Assembly: GCA_037447655.1 (NCBI GenBank)
Contig: JBBHKE010000636.1
Span: forward strand, 1-64,000
Direction: 5' to 3'
From: Zygnema cylindricum
Lineage: Eukaryota; Streptophyta; Zygnematophyceae; Zygnematales; Zygnemataceae
Length of the DNA: 64,000 bases
Shown piece after piece: positions 1 through 11,985 of the stretch (positions are counted from its first letter, which is position 1; each line of letters opens with the position of its first letter). The translations under genes were made by a program, and so were the position numbers. Under the pieces are notes generated by a model, which did not search any database, was not told the origin of the DNA, and was given only the letters and a program-made list of their open reading frames with translations.

Positions 1-163
1 GATTTTAGGGCTTTTAAGTGTTTTTTCGGGTTTTGAAGGGTTACTTAAGTTGTTCCTGGTAATGTGCAGGAAATTGTCCCATCATGGAGTACTAAACTTT
101 GGGCGAGAGAGAGGTAGAGAGAGTGAGAGAGAGACAGAGAGAGAGGGAGAGTGGGGGAGAGGG

Positions 164-167
<4 letters not shown>

Positions 168-232
<65 letters not shown>
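168..232. repeat. (GA)n microsatellite
   Basis: About 60 bp of uninterrupted GA in the intron downstream of exon 5 of the PAS gene. On the sense strand it is CT. Bases 1-167 and 233-256 are also intron and show no exon. Confidence 0.9.
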
Positions 233-233
<1 letters not shown>

Positions 234-256
234 AAGAGAGGAAGAGATGAACTTAC

Positions 257-2972
257 CAAAAATCTACTTTTGAGAAGACTTGCTGACTCAGCCTCCCTCC
301 TCGCCTCTCTCAGCTCCTCCACCAACTGCTCCAAATTCCTCGCCTGCTCCACTATCTTCTCCTGGGAGGCCTCCATCTCCTGGAGGGAGAAAGAGAGAGG
401 AGAGAGAGAGAGAGAGGAGAGAGAGAAGAGAGAGAGAGAGGGGGGGGAGAGAGAGCCGGGAGCTGAGTAAAAAAAAAGCGAGAGAGAGAAGGAGAGAGAG
501 CCGGGAAATGAGTGAAAAATATCTGCATTACAATCCGTTTTTTTTCCACATTATATCCATTTACACCCACCCGAAATAGCGATTGGAGATGGTCTCTCGC
601 CCTCTTATGCTCCTGAGCCTCGGCTCTCAGTTTTTCATTAATTTCGCGCAATTGCGCGGTTCTTTCTGCGACGCGACCTTCCAGTTCCGCGTTCAGTTGC
701 AAAACTTGCGCCTCTTTCCGTTTCAGTTCCGAAATATCGGCGGAAACTCCAATGACTCCGACCAATTTTCCCTCCGCGTCCATAACCGGCGTATCCGTCA
801 CCTTTTTTTTTTGGTTTTTTTTTGTTTTGTCAACATGAAAACATAGTTTCGGGATTAGAATATGTTCGTATTTTTTAGTTGTGTCAACATCAAAACATAG
901 TTTATGGATGAAAGTGGGTTAATTATTTAACTACAATAGATTTTTTTTGTCCAGTCAACATCGGTATATAATTTTCGGATTAGAATGGTTTGATTTTGTT
1001 TACTATGATTTATTTTTTCAAAACATAACTTTATTTAGTATTGCGTATCAATCGAAATCGGGAACAACATCAAGATATTGGTATATCCTGATATCGAAAA
1101 GTTTAAATCTTAACGATAAATATCAATATCGCGAAAATCGCTGATATCGACCAAAACATTTATAAACTGAGGTACTATTCTAAATTTTTAGATGTACAAC
1201 AAAATTTATGTTGTACAGAATTTACAGAATATACGTCTATCAATCATATCGCAATTGTGAGATCCATTATTAGCCATACGATATATTGCGTCAATATATC
1301 TATTATCGAGATCGCTTAAACAGTAAATATTGGCAAAACCAGTTCAATGCGACACTAACTTTTGCATTAGAGTAATTTATTTATTTTACTATCAACATTG
1401 AAACAAAAAATTTGCATTAGAATAAAATTTCTGGTACATGGTACTATGGGTGGCTTATACATCCTTCACGGGTAAATTTACACAAAGGATAGATGGAAGT
1501 AAGAGGGAAAAGTCCCTTAAGCGTGAGCATTTTCCGTTACAAGTACAGAATGCACTAAACTACAGATTAAACTCATCTTTTGCTTTTGGATATGATGTGC
1601 GTTGACGACTTAATTTTTATTTCTTGTTTGCATTGGTTTGGTTTCGTTTGGTTCGGTTTGATTTAGTACATGTTAGATCGGTTTTCTTGATTTGGTTAAA
1701 TTACATTTGGTTTTCGCTTGGTTTTCTTTGGAACTTCGTGGTTTGGTTTCATCTGGTTTGGTCTGTTTAATTAAAGTTATGGTTTTTTTGGTTTTCTTTT
1801 GGTTTCTTTGGTCATGATTGATTATCTTTCAGGATGTTTAGTGACATTTAATTATATTTGATTATGTTCTGGTTATATTCAGTCAAGTTCGGTCGGGTTC
1901 GATTCACTTAGATTTCGTTCAAAAATATTACCTCTAGTTCTGTTCAACTTAATTCACTTCGATTCAATACGGTTCGATTGTTCTATGAACTAATTACGGT
2001 TTAAGGTTCACACAACTAGGGTCCATAAAAATTCTACACAGTAAGGGCTAATAATTAGGGTCGCGTGTATATGATTAAATTAAAGTTAGTAAACAAGGGT
2101 CATCGTGCACACCATAATGTCCATGTGACGACCGTCACGAGTATACGCGGCATATTCGCCCGTCCACTGTTTCCCTTGACTGAGTTCCGCAAAGATCTCC
2201 AACCCTAACTGTTGCCAGTTAGGGTCGGCGGGACGAACCCGGTCAAAAATAGAGCCGCCCAGCGCATCTTCCTCGGGCCAACCATACATCGCCGTAGCGG
2301 CACAGTTCCTGAAAACGGAACGGAAAACGGAGCGGAAAACGGAATGGAAGACGGAAAGGAAAACGGAATAAAAAACGGAGTGAAACACGGAAGGGGAAAG
2401 GGAAAGGGAAAGGGAAAGGGAAAGAAAAGGGAAAGGGAGAGAAGAACAAAAAAGAAAAGAATAGAAATGGAACAAAAAACGGAACGGAAAGAGGAGTGAA
2501 AATCGGAAAGGGAAAGAGAAAGGAAAACAATAGGGAAAGGGAAAAAAAAATGAAACAGAAAGGGATAGGAAAATGGAACATAAACATAGAGTGGAACACG
2601 AAAGGGAACGGGAGAGGAAAAAGAAGGGGAAAGGGATAGGAAATGGAAGGGAGAGGTAAGGGCAAGAGAAGGAAAAATGGAGTGGGAAAAGGCAAGGAAA
2701 GAAAAATGAAAAGCAAACGGGAAAACGGAAGGGAAAAGGGAATGCAAAAGAACACAAAAAGGAAAAAATAGGGGAATAAATAGGGAAGGGAAGAGAGGAG
2801 AGAAGCGGAGGGGAAGGGAGGGAAAAGGAGGGGAGGGGAGGGGAGAGAATGGATGAGAAACATAACAGAATGGAATGAAACGGGAGCAAACGGGAATGAA
2901 AACGGAGAGAAAACAAAACAAAATGGAACAGACAGGTGGGAGAGAAAGTAATAGAGACAGGGGAAAGAGAGG

Positions 2973-3041
<69 letters not shown>

Positions 3042-4539
3042 ACCTCCATTGGAAAAAAGAATAGAGGAAAAAAATGACTTTATTCCATAAAAAGGCGGGA
3101 AAAAAAAAATAGTTCGTACAGATACCCACCTCCGCAAAACCATAAGTCTAGATAATTATTTAACCCATTTTTTTTCCTCGAAAATTCTCAATATGTCCGT
3201 TTCTAAAATTTGTCCTTTTCTGAAATTCAACCTAGATTGTTCTTTTCTCCAATTTGCCATTTACCTAATTTTGTCATTTTTCATGTTTATACCCTTTTAA
3301 ACCCCTAAAAACTCTTCCGAAGCCTATCCCAAATTTGTCAATTTGTCAATTTCTTCTCAATTTTGTCTTCTACCCAATTTTGTTCTCAACTTTGTCTCTC
3401 ACCTACTTTTGTCACGTTTTCTATTTTGTCATTTTCTGGGCTGTAGACTGTTCTCGCAACATTGTTGGTTACGCATCTTGTCATTTTCTTTGTTTTGTCA
3501 TTTTCTCTATTTTGTCAATTTCTCTATTTTGTCAGTTTCTCTAGTTTGGCAATTTTTCCATTTTGCAATTTTTTTTATCGCACCATTTACTCTATCTTGT
3601 CATTTTTCCCTGTTTTGTCAATTTTCTGTCTTGTCATTTTCTCGTTCTGTCATTTTCTCTGTTTGTCGTTTTCTATATTTTCTCATTTCTCTCTATATTG
3701 GCATTTTCTCTATCTTGTCATTTTCTCTATCTTGTCATTTTCTCTATCTTGTCATTTTCTCTAATTTGACATTTTCTCTATTTTGTCATTTCCGCTATTT
3801 TGTCATTTTCTCTATTTTGTCATTTTCTCTATTTTGTCATTTTCTGTGCTGTACATCTGGTAGATTGATAATTCTCTCTGGCCTTTCTCCAAATTGTCCT
3901 ATCCCCACTTTTAACTTCTACACTGTTATGTCTTACGCCCTATTTTGTCCTCCACCCATTTTTGTCCTTTACCCAAATTTGTCCTATTCTCCAATTGGCC
4001 ACTTTCTTTTACCAGTACATAATGATGTACCACAGCCTCCCCATTTCTTGTCTTATTCCTAGCTTTGTATTTTTACCCAATTTTGCCTCTCCCTCCCTCT
4101 CCCCCTCCCCCTCCCCCTTTCCCTTCCCTGCCATCCCTCTCCCTCTCCCTCTTCTTCTCCCTCTCCCTCCCTCCCCCTCTCCCTCCCCAATTTTAACCTT
4201 TTCCCGTTTCGCCTTTATCTGAAAAAATCTGCCAAATCTTGTCCTTTACCCCTTTTTTTGTCTTTTTCCCACTTTCATTCTTCACTCCCTTCCTGCCTCA
4301 CTCCCAACTCTGCCCATTTCCCTTTTTTGTCTTTTTCTTGTTTTGTCGTTTTGTGAAATCCGTACCAGTAGGTGATGGTCCCTGCCAGGTCCGTACAGAT
4401 GATGGCCTGTCCCACCGACCGCAGAAGGTTCTTCTGGAACTCCACTGTACCTCCGCACGTGTGAAAGGTCAACGGCAGAGTGACACGTGGCAGTCAGCAG
4501 CAGGTTCCAAAAGAAAAAAAAAAAAAAAAAAAAAAAAAA

Positions 4540-4620
<81 letters not shown>

Positions 4621-5216
4621 GAAAATAAACAAGTCCCAAGGAAAACAAACAGTTAACCAGAAAAAACAAAGAAACCCAAAAAAAAAAAAGCAAAAAATAC
4701 ATAAATAGACACATAAAAAAAAACACATTTATTGTAGTTTTTCGAACTCACCCATGTAATAAATCCAAATATTTAATTTACACATATACCCATTTTTTTT
4801 CCCCTTTTTTTTTCTTTTTCTTTTTCTTTTTTTTCTTTCCATCTTCCTGACTTCCTTTCCTTCCCATTTCTGTTCCCCCACATTACTTTTTTTTTTATTA
4901 TTCATGAAAATAAATAAAAATAAATAAAATTAAATTCAATTAAATTAAATTAAAAAAAAAAAAAACCACCTTCTTCCTGACGCTGCCCTCGTACGATCGC
5001 AGCCGCCCTCAATTTCCGTACCTCCTCCTCCAGCTCCGCACGTGTGAGGCCGCTCAGGTCGCACTCTGAACCTAGACAGGATCCTGAACCAGATACAGAG
5101 CCAGGAACGGAAACCGGAACGGGAACGGAAACTGGAACGGAAACTGAAACGGAAGGAGGCATGGCTCCTTCACACGTGTCCTTGTCGGCGGAGGTTTCCT
5201 CTTCCCTCAGAGCCAT
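257..5216 (-). CDS. PAS-domain sensor protein, probably histidine-kinase type (5' part, five exons)
   Basis: Exons by splice phase, minus strand: 5216-4970, 4444-4366, 2308-2113, 801-571, 379-257; 292 codons, reading frame open across all junctions. The ATG at 5216 opens a low-complexity N-terminus rich in SVPVSVP, followed by an acidic coiled-coil start (LTRAELEEEVRKLRAA). Exons 2-4 form one PAS/PAC domain: VGQAIICTDLAGTITYW, then AMYGWPEEDALGG, then VTDTPVMDAEGKLVGVIGVS. After it comes a long coiled coil in exons 4-5 that ends in SASLLKSRFL. In two-component kinases this is the usual lead-in to the HisKA phosphoacceptor helix, which would lie beyond position 1. The donor after exon 5 is TTG|GTAAGT and the next exon is outside the window. 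A PAS-histidine kinase like those of mosses and charophytes is likely, but the kinase domain is not visible. Exon 2 has a second acceptor 6 nt upstream (start 4450) that is also in frame. The exon 4 acceptor is odd because it follows an A-rich rather than a T-rich tract. Confidence 0.85.
386..500. repeat. GA-rich tract in PAS gene intron 4
   Basis: Impure GAGA/GGGAGA repeats just upstream (in sense) of the exon 5 acceptor at 380-381. On the sense strand the tract is CT-rich and could act as the polypyrimidine tract. Confidence 0.8.
830..2112. other. PAS gene intron 3, AT-rich, with a degenerate GGTTTGG-rich stretch
   Basis: No coding signal. Around 1630-1830 the plus strand is full of GGTTTGG/GGTTTCG variants, a decayed short-period repeat. 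At 1030-1320 there are scattered GATATCG and CGATATTG motifs that resemble the CGATA-rich termini of the TIR element at 44.8-46.4 kb, so this may be an old relative of it. Confidence 0.4.
2309..2910. repeat. Polypurine/polypyrimidine tract with GGAAAACGGAAC units
   Basis: About 600 bp of almost pure purine on the plus strand, beginning at the exon 3 acceptor (2309-2310). Units vary around GGAAAACGG and GGGAAA. On the sense strand of the PAS gene it is a very long pyrimidine tract ending in TTTTCAG at the splice site. Confidence 0.85.
2965..3038. repeat. (GA)n microsatellite
   Basis: About 70 bp of GA repeat in PAS gene intron 2, following the polypurine tract. Confidence 0.9.
3340..3850. repeat. 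17-bp minisatellite, unit TTTTGTCATTTTCTCTA
   Basis: The period is exactly 17 bp at 3781-3848 (units start at 3781, 3798, 3815 and 3832) and degenerates leftward, where TTTTGTC recurs at irregular spacing. It lies in PAS gene intron 2, and 3900-4330 continues with related TTTTGTCC and CCCTCTCC motifs. Confidence 0.75.
4513..4617. repeat. Poly(A) tract of about 105 bp
   Basis: Near-pure A with one C at about 4540. On the sense strand of the PAS gene it is poly(T), starting some 65 nt upstream of the exon 2 acceptor. Its length may be unreliable in the assembly. Confidence 0.85.
5090..5157 (-). repeat. Hexamer repeat inside PAS gene exon 1
   Basis: Plus-strand units of GGAACGG/GGAAACC/GGAACGGGAAC, period 6. 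They encode alternating S/P-V dipeptides in the N-terminus (SVSVPVSVPVPVSVPGS). The unit is close to the GGAAAACGG repeats of intron 2, so the same kind of repeat expands in coding and intron DNA. Confidence 0.7.
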
Positions 5217-7140
5217 CCAAAATTAAGGATAGGAAAACGACAAGAAAGGAGGCATTGGGAGAGAAAAAGAGAAAAGAGAAAGAACATAAAAACTATCTTT
5301 TATCTACTTTTATATTTTTTTTCGGTTTTCGAAAAGTTGCAAAATTCTTTGTTTACAGAAAAAGAATACGGATTGGTCTTTTTTATTTTTTTGCGCAAAG
5401 CTGTCACACGTGTGGACAAAAGCTTCGCGCTACGTGTCAAAAAACGAGCTACAGGTCAAAATTGCAAAATCTGTTCGGAGTTTTGGACGGCGGATCTGCG
5501 ATTTTGTCAACTTCTTCCGCCAATGGGAATGCAGAGAACGACAGGACTTTTTGTCGTTTAGTGCGATGACTATTTGCGGCTGGAGCCGAGACCCCGGTTT
5601 TGTCGATCCGCATGGGCGTATGGCGAAGATCTGAAGATTGTTTGTACGGATGATCGAATCTATAGATACGACGCCTCGATTTTGTCATCATTCGCTTCGA
5701 AAATAAAATCAATGTTTGGCCGCTCGCTTACGTCAAATATTGTGCTACGCGACCGGTTTTTCGTACATATTCGTACAAACCGTACATGTCGTAAGGTCAT
5801 CGTCATTTGAGGTCGACGTCGTACTGGATGTACTTTATTTCACGAACGGAATTGCTACGTGGGCACCGCAAAAACAGCCGTACGGAAATTTGGATCCGTA
5901 CTGACGGCCGGTAACAGCCTATCTGGAAACGCCGCCGTCCCTCTTTGTACCCGGATGGTTTTTCCGTCGCAAGTCTTGCAATAACGTTTTTTCTTGTCGT
6001 TAGCGAGTGATGATGGTTGGCCAATGACGTCAATTTTATCATTTTACAGCACAGTTCGAACTCGAATGCCATTGGATATTTTATTTTTTAGGGTTTATAT
6101 ATTTTATTGGATAATGTACACCGAAGCAGTCTGTACGGACACAACAGGAGCTAGATTCGCCCGTAAATCTAGCTCGGTTTCTTGTCCTGTAAAGGTTCAG
6201 CTGCCGCTGATTTCTTTTCGTACGGTACGGTCAGCTAACAGTTTCTTAGAAAGGGAAAGCGATCGCTTGTGAACCGTAGATCGAAACGGTCGACGGCATC
6301 CGGACTTACGTTTTTTGTCGTTTGACCTTTTGAAAATATTTTTATCAGCCGTTAGTGATAAATCTTTGCCTCACACGTGTTGGCGGCGCCTCCACGCGCG
6401 CTGCCAGAGACCGGTTTTGGCGGCCGTACAGCTTGTCGGGGGAAAGTGGAAACTTTCCCCAACTTCCAAAATTGCATTCATAATTGGCTTTCAAATCGAT
6501 TCGTTCGAATCCACGCTAATTTTATCAAATTCCGCTGTTCCGTGGTACTGTACGGTAGTTACGACTCATGCACACCGAATGGAGCGGATATAAATCATCC
6601 ACGTCGTCATACTTTTCAATTTTCTCTCCGTACGTCAGCTCGTCGAGACTCGATGCACTTGCCGTACAAATAAAATCTACGGCAAATGCTCGTCTATGGA
6701 CTCGGTACACACTTACACCTGCAACAAGAAAGATATGATTCTGTGGTACCTTTTATCGAGCCCCAGTCCGCCATTCAAGAGTGTGGCACGTGCAGAATCA
6801 GAAGCGACAATAATGACGGTGCGTGCGCGGTATGGCGCTCTGCGGTTTGGCGTCTTATAAAGATTCTGACGATTTCATGTGGCTCGATTCTCGTAAGACC
6901 ACGTCACTCGATTTTTTGTCGGCCAATTCTAGCGCGGTCGCAATCCGTCAGTCAGTACGGGAAACGGGCGACCACAAGCTTCCGGGAACGACAGAATCTA
7001 GCTACGTGACAAAACAAGAGATAGGGGACGGAAATCAGGTCGCAGAGCTAAATGCGACGGTCCGCAAAAAAGAGAACCGGGACGACAGAGTGATTGCGAT
7101 AGCTGCAAATACGCCTGTCATTACTAATTAGGGAATTACA
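5217..7140. promoter_or_regulatory. Upstream region of the PAS gene, no coding signal
   Basis: Mixed-composition DNA with many CGTACGG-like words and several CACGTGT motifs (for example about 5173, 5405, 6373), which are G-box-like. No exon, RNA gene or clear repeat was recognised. The promoter role is inferred only from position 5' of the ATG at 5216. Confidence 0.3.
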
Positions 7141-7260
7141 AAAAAACATAATTACTAAAACTGACCATGGTATTTTCGGAACATGGTATTTTCGCATGTA
7201 CCGTATGGGTTTCGAACGAGCCCCCATACAAGTGTGGGACACCCGCTGGGCCAAAAAGTT

Positions 7261-8965
7261 GCAATATTCCGAAACGTTAGTCTTGTAACTTTGTTTTTAG
7301 CGAAGATTTGACATATTACTTTCAGAGCATTCCTATGTAAAGAAATAAAATCGTTACTTTAACAAGTGACGGATGTAAACGTGGTTGTAATTTGTGACGG
7401 TAGTAGACGACTAGAAAACTCGCGACAATTGATGACGTTTACAAAATAGTGACAGTTGTAGGCGTCTTGTACTTGAGACATTGTAGATGTTTAGGGATTG
7501 TGACATTTTGACGTCACGCTCAATTATGACAGCGCCGACGTCACAAATTCTAAAACTTTCCGCCATGGTTTCCCGATTGTGGTTTTTTTGTCTTTTTTCA
7601 CTCTACTTGCCATCAAAATACGCCCAAAGATAGTCAAAAGAAATCGTTTTTAGATATCATTTATTTTATATCATTATTGACGGTTTTCATTGCAAGAATC
7701 GTGAGATAAACGCGGAAGTGGGAGAGGGAGAGAGAGAGAGGCGCGTTCACAAACTACGCTTTTGCAAAACGGCGTTCGTTGGTCGAGACCCTCTCCACGA
7801 CCCCTGTGCGGAAAAAAGAGCACAGAAAAAATTCACCCAGTGGGTGTTTTTTTCGCACAAAAATTGTCAAAAACTTCCAACACGTGCGACAACATCTGCC
7901 TATTCGCTCACCTCATGGAACTTTATTTAAACTCACCTCACAGGGTGATTCTATATAAATTTTGAAGATGAGTTGGAAGGACGCGAAAGTGGGTCCCCTA
8001 CGAAAGTACACTTACTTCCTATTTTGCGGCGACAAAACACTGGAACATGTTTTAAAGACACTTATGGTACTTTCGCATGTGCTAAAGTTACATTTTTTTT
8101 TGTCGTCTTCCTCCATAATTCAGAAAAAACAAGAAAATCCGCAGCCGAACCAAAAAAATAGAAATACCATCGTACAAGTTGCGTTTCCTTTAAACTTTAT
8201 ATGTACGAGTTTGTCCTCTAACGCGTTTCGACCCACTTTCGCGTCCTTCCAGCTCATCTTCAAACTTTAAATAAAATCACCACGCGAGGTGATTTTAAAT
8301 AAAGTTCCATGAGGTGAGCGAATAAGCAGATGTTGTCGCACGTGTTGGAAGTTTTTTACAATTTTTGTGCGAAAAAAAACACCCACTGGGTGATTTTTTT
8401 CCGTGCGTTTTTTTTCCGCACAAGGGTTGTGGAGGGGGTCTCGACCAATGGACACCATTTCGCAAAAGCGTAGTCTACGAAAGCGCCTCTCTCTCTCTCC
8501 CTCTCCCACTTCCGCACCTATCTCACAATTCTTGCAATGAAAACTGTCAATAATGATATAAAATAAATGATCTCTAAAAACGATTTCTTTTTACTATCTT
8601 TGGGCGTATTTTGATGGCAAGTAGAGTGAGAAAAGACAAAAAAACCACAATCGGGAAACCATGGCGGAAAGTTTTAGAATTTGTGACGTCGGCGCTGTCA
8701 TAATTGAGCGTGACGTCAAAATGTCACAATCCATAAACATCTACAATGTCACAAGTATAAGACGCCTACAACTGTCACTATTTTGTAAACGTCATCAATT
8801 GTCGTGAGTTTTCTAGTCGTCTACTACCGTCACAAATTACAACCACGTTTACATCCGTCACTTGTTAAAGTAACGATTATATTTCTTTACATAGGAATGC
8901 TCTAAAAGAAATATGTCAAATCTTCGCTAAAAACAACGTTACAAGACTAAATTTTCGGTTACATG
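7261..8965. mobile_element. Foldback element with inverted arms of about 740 bp
   Basis: 7261-8000 and 8236-8965 are inverted copies with scattered mismatches and small indels. For example, GAAGATGAGTTGGAAGGACG at 7965 answers the reverse complement at about 8260, and GTGACGGATGTAAACGTGG at 7368 answers about 8860. A spacer of about 235 bp (8001-8235) separates the arms. The divergence between arms argues against an assembly artefact. No transposase is visible, and no terminal target duplication could be fixed. It resembles foldback or long-TIR non-autonomous DNA elements. Confidence 0.75.
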
Positions 8966-9084
8966 CAAAAGTACCCTAAAATAATATTTTTTAATACCGT
9001 AAGTATATAACCGTGATGACGAAACCTTGATGACGAACGGATGCATTACTGCAACTTACAAAATAAAACACCATTGGGTCGGTA

Positions 9085-11985
9085 AAATAATGGGGGAATT
9101 CCTAATCGCGGCGATCATTTTTGCTGCGCGTAGGTATTTGCTTAAACTTGTAAAAAATTATACATTTTAAGTACGCATTTGTACAAGTTATGTACTGTTG
9201 AATTTAGATTTGACGGTCATCCGTCCAATAACTTTGACTTGCGAAATGTTGTACAGTAACAACCAGTTAAAAAAGTGTCGCGCTTGTGAACGTCGACCAT
9301 GACAAATGCGTGGTTCACACTTGGAAAAATGGGAAAACGATGTCATAAATTTTGGGATCCGTACGCCAAATTTCATAAAATGACAAAAAACGCGGCGGTG
9401 ACGGTTGGGACGGTAGGTTTCGACCGTTTTGGATTATTATATTTTCTGTACTTTTAAATTTTAAAACGTACGGAATAGTACAGATCTGACAGTCCGTACA
9501 CCACACTATTTAAAAGGACACTAAATTACAGTTGTGAACCGCATAGAGCGGGGTACCTCAAATAACGTGCAAAAACATTTAGCGTACTTTATTCTATTTG
9601 AGAATTTGCCCCAAAAAAAGGGGTACCCCAATTAGCGTCATGTACGCTAATAGCGATTCACGGTGTAGTTGCGTAAACTTGTAAAAAATTATACATTTTA
9701 AGTACGGATTTGTACAAGTGGGTTCGTGTCACGACACATTAGTTGACGTAGGTTAGCGTCACGTGCCAGTTCACGGCGGACAAAGAAAAGTACCGTTTTC
9801 ATACCATACCGTTTTCCCATTTTTCAAGTGTGAACCACGCAAAAGTAACAGCAATTCAAACGGTCGATCAAGTTTTACTGGTAACAAAACTGCGGCAACC
9901 ACATGTAAATAAAATTGTTGCGCGCAGGTATTTATGGCTTGATTTGGTCGCGCGTGAGGACGCTCATATATATCATTTAGTTTCATTGATATTTATACGC
10001 GGGTCGGTTTTGTAACTTTGTTATCGTGTACGAAGTTAATTTATCCACATCACGTCGTATTTTAATCCGCGTATAAGTTCAGCGTATCGCTTTTGCGGCT
10101 GAGGGTAACTTTCCATCAGACGTTTTTGTAATCGTGCGACCAACTTTAGGGCGCGGGTTAATTAAGTCGATGTTCCATCGCGAAGAGTTTGTAAACCACA
10201 TGTTATACACTGAGTGACACCACGTGGGTCTTGACTGGACATTCAAAATCTTTTAAAAATCTTCACACCGACAAATTTCACTTCAAATCTTCACTTGCGT
10301 ACCATATACCTGCGTACCAAGTCATAATACGACAAAACTTTAATACTTTTTGCAAACACCAGTCTTTTACGCCAACTCATTTTTTAGGGTTGTTGTTTTC
10401 GAACATGATGAAAATCCTTTGTCGGAAATAGTGTGACGAAAGAGCGTTGTCACAATTAGCGCGAGGAAGGACCGATTCGAGATTACATTTTTAATTTTCT
10501 GTTGCATTTTGAAAAGTACATACCATGTGCAAATTTTGTCAATTTTCGTTGGCTTTCAATCGTGACACGTAGCTTATTCGTCTAGCCTGTCACGATAATT
10601 ATTTTTAATGTATTTGCCAAACCACCTCCTACAGGTAGGCTGGCACCTCCTACATGCACGTTGGCAATTACAGAGAAAAATGAAGCGAACGCCTTGCAGA
10701 TGAACATCCGACGGTTAGTATTAACTCCCAAACCTTCGGAGAGCATTGGCAATATTTGATGTAATGTTGTTTTGCGTTTAAAAACAAAATAAGCGGTACG
10801 GTTTGGTACGGATAGTCGCGGATTTTTGTAAATTACCTCACTTTTCGACTGATGGAATGTGACCCTAAGGGTAACATTCTATTAGGCGCTCCCAGTAAAT
10901 GTACGGAAAAGTCTACAAACAACGTTTTCTGGAAGTCTGCTCCATTGTGTTGGGCCAGTAACAAACTTTCCTCAATTATGATTGGCGCCACATAAGTTAG
11001 AGTACTGATTCTCAAAATCTTGTAAAAAATCTACAAACATAATATCTGTACGAAATTATGTACCACCGGAGGTAATTAATGATTTGTACATAAAGTTTTC
11101 GGCCAGATTTTGATTTTGAAAATGGAAATCAAAATTTCGAATCAGAATGGCAAAAAGACGCGGCAAACTTTGAAGGTCGCGGCAAACTTTGAATGTCGAT
11201 GGATGTCAGACGGAGCGTGTGAGGATATTTTCACCTGACCTGCATTCAGCGTGGCAGGTGGCACATGGCATGTACGACTTGCACGCCTGTGATCGCTTGT
11301 ACAACGAAGATTTTTTTTTTCCTTTTTACGTGTACCAATGATAATGAATGGTAATCATCCAGTTGGACACAACTCTCCTTGTGAGGAGAGTTGTGTCCCA
11401 CTGGATAATGTGCGCGATTGCTTCGAGGATCTCAAAAAGTGAAATATCCAACGGTCAAGAATTAGGCCTACATCATTGGAGCGTCCCGACAACTTTATAG
11501 TAACGATGTTTCGTCTGACAAAAAAATAAATTGGTACGGCTCAATACGGTGCTGTACGAAAACGTACGGCGTCCAGTGAACCCCACTTTTCGCCTAATGG
11601 AATGTTACCCTAAGTTAAAAGCCAGCATGTGTTCTCACACTGGAGCTCACGTGAAGCGAGAAAGTACCCGCGCGCAGCAATTTTATTTACATGTGGTGGC
11701 CGCAGTTTTGTTACCCGTAAACATTGGCCGGCCGTGTGAATTGTTGTTTTTTTATGACGCTCGACGTTCGCACGCGCGGCACTTTTTTTAACCGGTTGTT
11801 ACAATATTTCGCAAGTCAAAAGTTGTTCGACGGATTGACCGTCAAATCTAAACTCAACGGTACGTAGCTGTACTAATCTGTACTTTAGATGTACAAATTT
11901 TGATAAGCTGACGCAACTATCTGCGCGCAGCAAAAATTGTCAAAATTGTCACTGCGATTAGCAATTCCCAATACTGGAGGTATTT
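9085..11985. mobile_element. Degenerate inverted-repeat element
   Basis: About 200 bp at 9100-9300 are inverted at 11755-11960 (shared words TTTTTGCTGCGCG, GATTTGACGGTCA, TTGACTTGCGAAAT). A second inner inverted pair lies near 9885-9935 and 11665-11720 (AAATAAAATTGTTGCGCG). Direct copies of AAACTTGTAAAAAATTATAC occur at about 9150 and 9682, and ATGGAATGT-GACCCTAAG at about 10853 and 11598. No coding region is present. This reads as an old, internally rearranged non-autonomous DNA transposon. Confidence 0.5.

Noticed and set aside
50-470. Open frames rich in Arg-Glu across the GA repeats on the plus strand
   Set aside because: They only reflect (GA)n translation and overlap spliced exons of the minus-strand PAS gene.
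2086-3143. Minus-strand frames of 300 or more codons rich in F, S, P and L
   Set aside because: They are translations of the polypyrimidine strand of an intron. Only the last 65 codons (exon 3) are real coding DNA.
3335-4628. Plus-strand frames rich in SFLFCHF and a poly-lysine frame
   Set aside because: They are translations of the 17-bp minisatellite and of the poly(A) tract.
7718-8509. Similar frames on both strands beginning MGEGERERR
   Set aside because: They are the two arms of the foldback element. Each decays without a domain.
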